Shown in pieces: positions 27,260 to 36,800 of a stretch of 64,000 nucleotides of DNA. The first letter of the stretch is position 1, and the number at the start of each line of letters is the position of its first letter. Source of the DNA: Gilvibacter sp. SZ-19 (GTDB lineage: Bacteria > Bacteroidota > Bacteroidia > Flavobacteriales > Flavobacteriaceae); assembly GCF_002163875.1 (NCBI RefSeq), contig NZ_CP019333.1, positions 310,001 through 374,000 on the forward strand. The letters run 5' to 3'. The notes under the pieces were generated by a model. It saw only the letters and a program-made list of their open reading frames with translations. It was not told where the DNA came from and made no database searches. A program made the position numbers and the translations under genes.

Positions 27260-29665
27260 ATGAAACTGAATCGGTCTTTAGGGCTTCTTCTGCTCTTTTG
27301 GCATGCCTTCTGCGTTGCACAAGAGGTTAGCTTACTGAATCAATTTAACGGCCGCTACGATTACACTGCTATTGGTAATACCCTAAATACTGCAGAGAAC
27401 GGCGGAGGTGCTCCTTGTGAGATCTTAACCTCTTCTGCTGCGGAGCTGTCTTTGGAGCCCGACCAAACAGTCATCAATGCCCTTTTGTACTGGGCAGGCT
27501 CTGGCACAGGAGATTTTGAAGTTCAACTCAACGACAGTGAAATAAGGCCAGACAGAACCTTTGCCCTTGCTCTAGACGATACCCGTTCTTTCTTTGCCGC
27601 CGTGACAGACATAACAGCACTTGTTCAATCCACAGGAAGCGGCACCTATACCTTATCAGAACTCGACCTGAGTAGTATCATTGAGACCTACTGCCCTACC
27701 GGAACCAATTTTGCCGGTTGGTCTATTGTGATCGTTTATGAGGATCCGGACTTGCCCTTGAATCAACTCAATATGTACGAAGGATTGGAGCGCGTCCCGG
27801 AAACCATCAGCATAGAACTAGAAAGCCTTAACGTGCTGGACGACGAAGGCGCAAAAATCGGCTTTCTGGCTTGGGAGGGCGATGCTGCCCTGAGCGTAAC
27901 GGAAACCCTCAGCATCAATGGAGATATAATAAGCAATCCGCCACTAAATCCGGCAGATAATGCCTTTAACAGTACCAACTCCTTTACTGGATCTGATGTG
28001 CTTTACAATATGGACATTGACTTCTACTCCATTGAGGACAATATAGAACCCGGCGACACTTCGGCCCTCATAGAACTCACCTCAGGGCAAGATTTTGTGA
28101 TGATCAATAATATTGTCACCGTTCTTAACAGTCAATTACCTGATGCTACTGCCAGTATAGATACAGTAAGCGATCCTAGCTGTGGAGAACGCCAACTCTC
28201 GGTGGACTATACCATTTACAACATAAACAGTACAGATGTCCTTTTGGCTGGTACACCCATAGCCTTTTACGCAAACGCCACCTTGGTTGGAACAGCGGCA
28301 ACTTTAGCTGATATTCCCATCGATGGGCAAGAGTCGCAAGCTATCTCACTGAATATCCCGGAAGCTGTTCCGAATGCCTTTAACTTGCGAATCGTTGCCG
28401 ATGATACAGGTAGCGGAACCGGTGTGGTTGCGGAGTTGAATGAGACCAATAATGAAGCCGAGCTGCCAGTACGTCTGGTCAAATTCCCGGAATTTCCTTT
28501 ACCGCAAGATCTGGAACGCTGCGACGCCGTTGGCGATGAATTCTTTGATCTGAACGACGCCTTAACAGGGATAGACCCAGAATTGATACTGAGCTTTCAC
28601 GAATCCGAAGCAGATGCAAATTCCGGTGACAATCCTATAGTTGATCCTACAAATTATTTACCCCTAAGCACAACGCAAACCATCTATGTACGTGTTGCTA
28701 ATGCAGACTGTTTTGTGGTGAGCTCCTTTGAGATCAGGGTGATCATTTGTCCACTACCCGATGCATCAGTCTCCTTACCCGATCCGATCACAGCCTGCCG
28801 AGGCCGTATTTTGGATTTGACCCTAAGGGTTTTTAACACAGCAGGAACAGCTCCACTTCCGGTGGGAACGCCTATTTCACTTTATGTCGACGGTGTTTTC
28901 TTCTTGGGTCTAGACACTCCCACAGCTATTGCGATTGGTGGTTTTATAGACTTGGAATTTCAACTAGCTTTAGATGCAGCGCTGCCCGATGAATTTAGCC
29001 TCCTGGCAGTTGTTGATGACCTTGGAGACGGTAGCGGCACGGTGGAAGAATTAGACGAGACCAATAACACTTTCAAAACCACAGTGCGCTTTGAAAATAT
29101 TCCGGAGCTTCCTACACTCCCGGACCTCTCGGCTTGCGATCTCGGTTTTGATACTGCGACCTTTGATCTTACCCAAACTACGGAAGAGAATTTTGCGGAT
29201 CTAACAGGCGAGATTCGCTATTTCACCTCTGCCTCGGACGCCTTATTAGGGATCGGAGCGATAGTGAATCCGCGGCAATTCAACAACAGCAGCAATCCGC
29301 AGCAAATCTATGTGCGATTCGACAATTCGATCTGTTTTGATATAGTCAGCTTTGAGCTTTCTGTAGAAAATTGCCCTCCGGTGATCCCCCAAGGATTCTC
29401 TCCGAACGGCGATGGCATTAACGACCTCTTTGAAATTGTTGGACTGTTAGATATTTTTCCCGATCATCGCTTGGAAATCTATTCCCGACTTGGGAATTTG
29501 ATCTTCTCAGGGAACAACCAAACAGGACATTGGAATGGAGTACCAAACAAAGGCCTGGCGCGGCCTTCAGGACCTGTACCTCCGGGGGTTTATTACTACT
29601 TGTTGTTCTTGGGCGATGAAAATTATGATCCTATGAGCGGCTGGCTCTATTTAAACAGGGAATAA
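27260..29665 (+). CDS. T9SS type B sorting domain protein with CARDB-like modules
   Basis: An 801-residue secreted protein. After a signal peptide (GLLLLFWHAFCVAQ) comes a region of about 280 residues with LLYWAGSGTGDFEVQLND and WSIVIVYEDPDLPLNQ, reminiscent of the DUF3344-type beta domains of archaeal surface proteins. Two CARDB-like modules follow, near 295-410 and 500-615, each ending in ELDETNN- or ELNETNN-type turns. The end carries a type B T9SS domain (IPQGFSPNGDGINDLFEI). It is the second of four such genes in a row, 35 bp after the previous stop. Its ligand is unknown. Confidence 0.84.
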   Translation: MKLNRSLGLLLLFWHAFCVAQEVSLLNQFNGRYDYTAIGNTLNTAENGGGAPCEILTSSAAELSLEPDQTVINALLYWAGSGTGDFEVQLNDSEIRPDRTFALALDDTRSFFAAVTDITALVQSTGSGTYTLSELDLSSIIETYCPTGTNFAGWSIVIVYEDPDLPLNQLNMYEGLERVPETISIELESLNVLDDEGAKIGFLAWEGDAALSVTETLSINGDIISNPPLNPADNAFNSTNSFTGSDVLYNMDIDFYSIEDNIEPGDTSALIELTSGQDFVMINNIVTVLNSQLPDATASIDTVSDPSCGERQLSVDYTIYNINSTDVLLAGTPIAFYANATLVGTAATLADIPIDGQESQAISLNIPEAVPNAFNLRIVADDTGSGTGVVAELNETNNEAELPVRLVKFPEFPLPQDLERCDAVGDEFFDLNDALTGIDPELILSFHESEADANSGDNPIVDPTNYLPLSTTQTIYVRVANADCFVVSSFEIRVIICPLPDASVSLPDPITACRGRILDLTLRVFNTAGTAPLPVGTPISLYVDGVFFLGLDTPTAIAIGGFIDLEFQLALDAALPDEFSLLAVVDDLGDGSGTVEELDETNNTFKTTVRFENIPELPTLPDLSACDLGFDTATFDLTQTTEENFADLTGEIRYFTSASDALLGIGAIVNPRQFNNSSNPQQIYVRFDNSICFDIVSFELSVENCPPVIPQGFSPNGDGINDLFEIVGLLDIFPDHRLEIYSRLGNLIFSGNNQTGHWNGVPNKGLARPSGPVPPGVYYYLLFLGDENYDPMSGWLYLNRE

Positions 29666-29852
29666 GCTTTATCCAAGCGATGAATGAGCACTGTTTTTTT
29701 AACATTTAAGCCCCGATTTTAGGCCAATTTTTTACCTACATCGTTGAAAACAAAAATTACGTCTAAGTTTTGTGCAATTCTTTTACAGACTTAAAATAAT
29801 CTCTTACATTTATCTTTTAGACATCAATTCATACAATTAACAGCCACCTTCT

Positions 29853-32800
29853 ATGAGAAATTTTACTCCTAGATTCTTACAATCAATAATCGCTCTGGCA
29901 TTCCTTTTTCTAGGCCTTCAACAAGGTCAGGCACAGCTAGATGCGCAGTTGTCTCTGGACGACGCCTTTGCAAAAGGGAATTTCATTGAAATTGGGATCA
30001 ACCAGAACGGAACTTTTGGTGTTCCAAACAGCCAGAATCCTGGTCCGCCGTATCACGATAGTCGTGAAACCGGAAACGACCTTTTTGGCTTTATCGCTAA
30101 CCCGGTAATGGACGGATGGGTCGATTATGACGGAGATTTCTTTACTCCTGGTTCTCCAGAGGAAGGATGGGCCATCGAATACGACGGTGCCACCTGGAAC
30201 AACAACTTAGCAAGTCCTAACCAAGTTCCTGGAGCTGTTAGTGGCGCTGGGATACTTACCGATCCGTGTTTTGGAGATTTTGCCCAAGTTTCATGGAATG
30301 GTTTTATCGATGGAATAGAGATCATTCGTAATTTCTCTGTTTCTCGCGACGGACTCTTTATTCGCATGGAGCAGCGCTTGACCAACTTAGACGATGTTCC
30401 GAAAACGAACTTATACTGGATGAACAATGTGGATCCAGATAACAACCAAACCATCAACGGAAGTTTTACAACCGATCAAGAGCTGATTGCTCAGCCTTCT
30501 GGTGGTTTGGATATCTTGGGATTTGTTTGTGCTTCTCAAGGCCCATTGGGTGGTGTTGATGCAAACGGATCAAGTGTTTGTTATTACGTACAAGACGAAA
30601 GAGCTCGTGTAACTTATGGAGGTTTCACCAACCGTGATCCCTCTGACATTTGGAACGGAATTGGTTTTGAACAAACGGAAGGAGCGACCAATACAGCAGA
30701 TGAGGCTATCTCTATTGCCTACTTCTTCGGGGATCTTGCTCCGGGAGAATCTGTAACCTTTACCTACTTCTATGTATTTAGAGACTTTACCGGAGGTGGA
30801 GTTGATCCTACCTTTATCACCTTGACCCCACAGAGTCCTTCGGCTTGTGGCGCAAGTGACGGTGGAATTTTAGTAACTGGTCTTTTGGGTGATATCGACT
30901 ACAACATTTCTTATGTTGACGATGGTGTACCAGTTGGACCTATCACCTTGACCGCCGATATGTCAGGATCCTTGACCATTGGAGGTTTGGATGCTGGAGT
31001 GTATACCGACTTTGTATTCACTAACGATGCGGGATGTTTCTTTGAAAACCCAGGACCAATCGTAATTGAAGATCCAGGAGCTCCGACGTTCACAGTCGTT
31101 GTGAATCAGCCTGTGGCTTGTGACATGGACGGTAGTCTTGAACTTCAAGGCCTAACGCCATCGACCTCTTACGATCTGACCTATACGCAAGACGCAACCG
31201 TAATCGGACCTGCCACAGTATTATCTGACGCAACTGGAAGCATCTTTATCACTGGTTTAGGAGAAGTTACCATTACGGACATTACTTTAGAGCAAGGCAC
31301 TTGTTCCTTTACGGACCCAGGACCTTACACTCTAGAGTATCCAGTATTCACTCCAGTAGTGACCCCTGCAGATCCTGTGAATTGTGATTCTGACGGTTCT
31401 CTTACAGTAGACGGACTAGCTCCAGATACGACCTATGAGGTGACCTATTTACTAGATGGAGTTTTAGTTGGTCCTATCACAGTGACTACAGATGCCACAG
31501 GACAATTTATTATCAGCGACTTAGACGAAGGATCTTATACAGACATCACTATTGTTCTTAACGATTGTACCTATACAGCTGCAGGACCGTTCGTATTAAC
31601 ACGCCCATCATTAGGTGGAGCCGTTATCACTGGTGTTGATCCGGTAACTTGTGGACCTACAGGAGAGGTGATCATTAGCAATGTATTCCCGAATACCACT
31701 TTTACACTCACCTATACCTTCAACGGTGTACCAGTTGGTCCTATAACTGTGACCTCTGATGCCTCTGGAACGATTGTTATTACCGGACTCTTAGCTGGTA
31801 TTTATGCTGATGGGGTATTAACATTCAACGATTGTTCGTTCAATCAACCAGCTCCGATCGAGTTGTTTGAGCCAGACGCACCAAGCTTTACAGTTACTGC
31901 GCAGGATTCAGATGTGTGTGGACCAAACGGAGCCTTATTGATAGAAGGCCTTATGCCAGATACAACTTACAATGTCACCTATACTGTAGACGGAGTAGTT
32001 GTTGGCCCTGTAGCCTTTACAACAGATGCCTCCGGGACTATCATCATTGGAAGTTTAGATCAAGGTACTTATACCGATGTTACTGTAGAAGTTGTTGACT
32101 GTGTTACTACTTTAGCCGGTCCATTTGTGATCAATTACCCGGATAACCCAACATTTACGGTTACTGTGAACGATCCTGCGACTTGTTCTGCAGACGGAAG
32201 CATTGTTATCTCTGGTCTATCTGCAGGTACGACTTACGACGTATCCTACATCTTTAATGGTACTCCTGTGGGACCATTAGCCTTAACGGCTGATGGAGCA
32301 GGTACCATTACTATCTCAGGATTGGATCAAGGAACCTACACAGATATTCTGGTTGATCTTGGTTCATGTCAAGCTGACGATCCAGGACCGTACGAGATCA
32401 TGTATCCTGACAGTCCTGCGATCAATACTCCAGCTGCATACGAACTTTGTGGAACTCCTGCCGGAGTGGCTGAGTTCGACCTTAGCAGTCGTGACAATGA
32501 GATCACTGGCGGAGCTTCTGGTGTTACCGTGACCTATCACGAGTCCGAAGCAGATGCCGAAACTGGAGATAATCCATTGACCTCACCTTACACGAACACC
32601 TCAAACCCACAAACGGTTTACGTACGTGTTCAGGATGACGTTACGGGTTGTTTCAGCACCACTACCTTAGAATTGGTTGCCTTGGTAATCGATCCACTAG
32701 CTATGCCAGCTGCAGTAGAAAGCTGCCCAGCAGACGGTGCTTCAGGCTTAACGAATCAATTCGATCTTACGGCCTTTAACGCTGAATTGGGTATTGATGT

Positions 32801-33275
32801 TTCTGGACTAACAGTGACCTATCACACCAATGCCGCTGATGCAGAAGACGGTAGTAATCCAATTGCAAATCCGACAAGCTATACTAACGTTACTACTCCG
32901 GAGACCATTTATATCCGAGTTGCCAATGACGAAGGTTGTTTCCAAACAACTTCAGTAGAGATCAGTGTGGTTGCTTGTGAGATCGAGATTCCTCAAGGGA
33001 TTTCACCAAACGGCGATGGATTCAACGACACCTTCTCCATCAACGGATTAGAGCTTCACCCGAATTTCGAGCTTAAGATCTTTGATCGTCGCGGACTTCT
33101 AGTATACTCCGGAAACGGAAGTACTCAAGAATGGGATGGTAGAGCACTAGAAAAGAATGGAGAATTACTACCAGTAGGAACATATTTCTATACGCTTCAA
33201 CTCAATGATGCGCCTGGAGATCCATTCTCCGATGTAGAACAATTGTATTCTGGTTGGGTCTATTTGAATTACTAA
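29853..33275 (+). CDS. T9SS type B sorting domain protein with six 89-residue tandem repeats
   Basis: An 1140-residue secreted protein. The signal peptide (FLQSIIALAFLFLGLQQGQA) is followed by an N-terminal domain to about 320 (YHDSRETGNDLFGF, SWNGFIDGIEIIRNFSV), then six tandem Ig-like repeats of about 89 residues (about 322-855) each with C-x-x-DG and VGP-(I/L)-x-(L/V)-T-x-D-(A/M)-(S/T)-G cores. Two YHESEADAE-type units follow, and the end is a type B T9SS domain (IEIPQGISPNGDGFNDTFS). The last 100 residues are almost the same as in the 1285-residue protein at 33837. A terminator follows 24 bp after the stop. Function is unknown; a surface adhesin is a guess. Confidence 0.85.
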   Translation: MRNFTPRFLQSIIALAFLFLGLQQGQAQLDAQLSLDDAFAKGNFIEIGINQNGTFGVPNSQNPGPPYHDSRETGNDLFGFIANPVMDGWVDYDGDFFTPGSPEEGWAIEYDGATWNNNLASPNQVPGAVSGAGILTDPCFGDFAQVSWNGFIDGIEIIRNFSVSRDGLFIRMEQRLTNLDDVPKTNLYWMNNVDPDNNQTINGSFTTDQELIAQPSGGLDILGFVCASQGPLGGVDANGSSVCYYVQDERARVTYGGFTNRDPSDIWNGIGFEQTEGATNTADEAISIAYFFGDLAPGESVTFTYFYVFRDFTGGGVDPTFITLTPQSPSACGASDGGILVTGLLGDIDYNISYVDDGVPVGPITLTADMSGSLTIGGLDAGVYTDFVFTNDAGCFFENPGPIVIEDPGAPTFTVVVNQPVACDMDGSLELQGLTPSTSYDLTYTQDATVIGPATVLSDATGSIFITGLGEVTITDITLEQGTCSFTDPGPYTLEYPVFTPVVTPADPVNCDSDGSLTVDGLAPDTTYEVTYLLDGVLVGPITVTTDATGQFIISDLDEGSYTDITIVLNDCTYTAAGPFVLTRPSLGGAVITGVDPVTCGPTGEVIISNVFPNTTFTLTYTFNGVPVGPITVTSDASGTIVITGLLAGIYADGVLTFNDCSFNQPAPIELFEPDAPSFTVTAQDSDVCGPNGALLIEGLMPDTTYNVTYTVDGVVVGPVAFTTDASGTIIIGSLDQGTYTDVTVEVVDCVTTLAGPFVINYPDNPTFTVTVNDPATCSADGSIVISGLSAGTTYDVSYIFNGTPVGPLALTADGAGTITISGLDQGTYTDILVDLGSCQADDPGPYEIMYPDSPAINTPAAYELCGTPAGVAEFDLSSRDNEITGGASGVTVTYHESEADAETGDNPLTSPYTNTSNPQTVYVRVQDDVTGCFSTTTLELVALVIDPLAMPAAVESCPADGASGLTNQFDLTAFNAELGIDVSGLTVTYHTNAADAEDGSNPIANPTSYTNVTTPETIYIRVANDEGCFQTTSVEISVVACEIEIPQGISPNGDGFNDTFSINGLELHPNFELKIFDRRGLLVYSGNGSTQEWDGRALEKNGELLPVGTYFYTLQLNDAPGDPFSDVEQLYSGWVYLNY
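30815..32417 (+). repeat. Six tandem repeats of about 267 bp within the 29853 gene
   Basis: Unit starts fall near 30815, 31085, 31347, 31620, 31882 and 32150, ending near 32417, so units run 262-273 bp. Shared protein cores include VGPIT or VGPVA and PD-TTY-x-V-T/S-Y. The units differ enough at the DNA level to exclude very recent duplication. Confidence 0.85.
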
Positions 33276-33298
33276 GTAGATTCCTCCAAAGAACAACA

Positions 33299-33331
33299 AA
33301 GCCTTCAAATTTAGATTTGAAGGCTTTTTTT
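33299..33331 (+). terminator. Rho-independent terminator after the 29853 gene
   Basis: A perfect 10-bp inverted repeat GCCTTCAAAT / ATTTGAAGGC with loop TTAG, extended by flanking A/T pairs, is followed by seven T residues. Confidence 0.85.
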
Positions 33332-33394
33332 ATCGACAAACGGGAGACTTTAACGACTAGAATTTGCGTAACTTTCCCTAAAAATTCAACTAAA

Positions 33395-33832
33395 ATGTCA
33401 CTAACTAAACACGCCTGGCTGGGCTTGCTTTTGCTTGCCTTCAACCTTTCTTCGCTTCAGGCTCAAGTAAGCAAACCCGATCCTGCAAATTTTGATCGAT
33501 TTATCGCTCAAGTATACACTGGTTCCGGGGCGGATTTTATAAGTCCAGATACCCGCAGATATGCATATATGAAAGCGCTTTATGAGAACCGCATCAGTTT
33601 TGTAAAGAGCGATGCAGAAAAGCTCGATCTGGATAACAGCCTAAAACTACTTTCAGAAGTACCCTTATACAATATTTACAATCCTGCTGTAACAAGAGAC
33701 ACTGGATTCGATCCGCAGGAATTCAACCCTTTCAAATATCAGTTTGATTTTTACGCTGCGACTAAGCTCATCTACCGCATAGACGGCACAGAATATCTCA
33801 TTGTTATCCAACCTCAAGAACGCAAACAATAA
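33395..33832 (+). CDS. Small secreted protein of unknown function in the T9SS cargo cluster
   Basis: A 145-residue protein. A signal peptide (LGLLLLAFNLSSLQAQ) ends near residue 23; the mature part is acidic to mixed and rich in Tyr and Phe (FDRFIAQVYTGSGADF, PFKYQFDFYAATKLIYRI). The frame is open from 33254, but that includes the terminator, so ATG 33395 is chosen. It has no T9SS sorting domain and no TM helix, so it should be periplasmic or outer-membrane bound. It lies only 4 bp ahead of the 1285-residue type B gene, so both are probably co-transcribed. I do not recognise the family. Confidence 0.7.
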   Translation: MSLTKHAWLGLLLLAFNLSSLQAQVSKPDPANFDRFIAQVYTGSGADFISPDTRRYAYMKALYENRISFVKSDAEKLDLDNSLKLLSEVPLYNIYNPAVTRDTGFDPQEFNPFKYQFDFYAATKLIYRIDGTEYLIVIQPQERKQ

Positions 33833-33836
33833 GCTC

Positions 33837-36800
33837 ATGAAAACAAAAATCTCACTTCTTCTTCTTGGGCTTATTTCTTGGACAAGCTGGGCACAAGATA
33901 TCAATATGCAAAACGGCAGTTTTAATGTCTGCGCCGGAAACTTCTACGATTCTGGGGGTGCTGCCGGACCCTATGCCAACAACGAAAACTTAGTCTTGAC
34001 CTTATGTGATGACGGTAGCGGCGGTATTTTACAGGTCGACTTTACCAGCTTTACTACAGAAACGCCTAACGATGTTTTGACCATTTATGACGGGCCCGAT
34101 ACCTCCTCGCCTGTTATTGGGGATTTCTCCGGAACCAACAGTCCGGGAATTGTACGGCCATCGCCAGCCAACACTTCTGGCTGTTTGACCTTTGAATTTG
34201 TCTCTAACGAATTCTTTACCTCTATCGGTTGGGAAGCCCAACTGAGCTGTTGCCAGGAGATCTCAACCACTTTTGAAGGTTCTACCCCTGCTGCAGCAGG
34301 TGGTATTATCGCTGCGGATGTTGACGAATTAATTACCGTTAATGCTTCTGCTGTATTTGCTGGATCTGATGTCGGAGCCACCTACGAGTGGGACTTTGGC
34401 GATGGAACAGTTATGAGTGGCTTGACAGCCATGCACTCCTATAGCTCGCCTGGCCTTTACCCTATTAGTTTCACTGCGACAGATGCTGCAGGTTGTGTGG
34501 ATCAATCGCGCATTGAACTGATAGCCGATGTGGAGTTTGACGTGTCTGTAGGTAACCCCTTTGTGGATGCTGGCCCTGATGTAACCTTAGATTGTTCTTC
34601 TGGGGAGATCTGTGCAGATCTGAGTGCCGACTTTCTTTCTATAGGAGAAACCACTACGTATAATGTAGTGCCTATTCCTTTTGACCCGCCTTTCTCTTTT
34701 AACGGTTTGGCCAATAGTCTGAACCCAGATATTGACGATGCTTGGTCTGATGTTGAAGAATTGCCGTTTGACTTTTGTTTCTTCGGAGGGACTGAAACCC
34801 AGTTCCAAGTGGGCTCTAACGGAGTGATCCGTTTTGAAGTTGACGCTTCGGACACCTCCAACGGTTGGTCATTTAGCGAAGACCTACCCAACAACGACAA
34901 TCCAACCTTGGGAGAGGCCAATATCTTTACCCCAGGGCATGATATTAATCCGGCAACAAGTGACACAGAGGAGATCGGTTATGAAGTGCTCGGTACAGCG
35001 CCTAATCGTGTTTTAGTGGTTTCCTACTATGAAGTTCCCATGTTCTCATCGAGCTGTGGGGATCTTTTAGCAACGCAAATGGCGGTACTATATGAGACCA
35101 CCAATATTATTGATGTATACATTCTAAACAAACCAACTTGCGAGACCTGGAACAGTGGTAATGCAGTATTGGGTATACAAAATAACGAAGGTACCGAAGC
35201 ATTCGTTCCTCCTGGGAGAAACACTTCGGACTCCCCTTGGACAACTGAATTTGAAGCTTGGCGCTTTATCCCTAACGGACCAAGTGTTACCAGTATCACT
35301 TGGCTAGATGAATCAGGAGCAGTAGTTGGAGACACTGCCGATATTACTGTATGCCCTGCTGGCACACAAACCTATACCGCCCGTGTTGATTACCTAAACT
35401 GTAATGGAGAAACCGTTACTGTAGAAGACACTGTGACCGTAACGACCAATGCTACCTTTAGTTTTAATTTAGGAGATGATATTGGTACCTGCGATACGGA
35501 CCCAATCACTTTGGATGCCGATACAGGAACTGCAGGAGTAACTTACCAATGGTTCTTGGACGATGCTCCTATTGTTGGAGCCACAGCTCCCACCTATGAC
35601 GCAACTACTTCTGGGAGCTATCGCTGTGAAGCTACCGATGGCGAATGTACCGTTGCAGACACTGTTGTGGTAACCTTTTTTGACACTCCTGTGGCGAACA
35701 CACCAACAGATCTAACGGTCTGTGACGATGATAACGACGGTTTTGCCGAATTTGACCTGACTCTGGCTGATGCAGAGATCATTGCCGGCCAGCCCGATAC
35801 GGTCGTCACCTATTATGTGACCGAAGCCGAGGCTATAGCAGGTATAGCAGGTACGGAATTGTCAATGCCTTATACCAATGTGGAGAACCCGCAGGTGGTT
35901 TGGGCTAGGATCGAGAATTCTGGAGGTTGTTTCGATGTGGTAAGCTTTACCATTACGGTCTTGAATTCACCAGATATCAACGATCCAATTGCGAGTTTTG
36001 AGCTCTGTGATGATGAGAGCCCTGATGGCTCTACCGTTTTTGACCTGACCTTCTGGATCTCTGAGATCACTGCAGAAACTGCTGTTGACGTTAGTTTCCA
36101 TGAGACTGAGGCCGACGCAGATGCCGGCACAGGATCAATTGCAGATCCTACTGCATATGCGAACACATCCAATCCGCAGTTGATTTGGGTACGCTTAAGC
36201 GATCCGACAACAGGCTGTTTTACAGTTGGAAGTTTTGAACTCATTGTAAACCCAGGACCGGTGACCAACACACCAGCTCCGTATGAGTTATGTGATATGC
36301 TGCCTTTTGATGGTTTTGCCGAATTCGACTTGACCTCTAGAGACGTAGAGATCACTGACGGCGCTCCAGGTCTTTCGGTGAGCTACTATTTGACTGAGGC
36401 AGAAGCTGCTACCGGTGACACCGCTACTGCCTTGAGTAGTCCGTATACCAATGCTACGAACCCGCAGACTGTTTTTGCCCGAGTAGAAGATAATACCACA
36501 GGCTGTTTTAGCATTGAACCTTTGGTACTAGAAGTACTGGCAGGACCAGCATTAACAGCGCCAACACCTCTAGAATTGTGCGATAATAACAATCCTGGAG
36601 ATGAGATCGAAGCCTTTGACCTAACAGTTAAGGATGCCGAGATCACTGGTGGCGACACCAGCTTGGAAGTTAGCTATCACGAATCTGCTGCAGATGCAGA
36701 ATCAGGCACAGCGCCTATTATTGGTCCTTATACCAACACCAGCAATCCGCAAACGATCTATGTTCGTGTTAGTGATCCAGCAACAGGCTGTTTCAGTACT

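Noticed and set aside
29666-29852. Terminator or regulatory RNA after the 27260 gene
   Set aside because: A T-run follows AGCACTG near 29687, but no convincing stem pairs with it.
33254-33394. Longer start of the 33395 gene
   Set aside because: The extended frame would contain the upstream terminator hairpin, and the signal peptide begins at 33395.
34502-36355. Several long minus-strand frames in the 33837 type B gene
   Set aside because: They mirror the low-complexity Thr/Asp/Glu coding pattern of the repeats and have no start context or domain.
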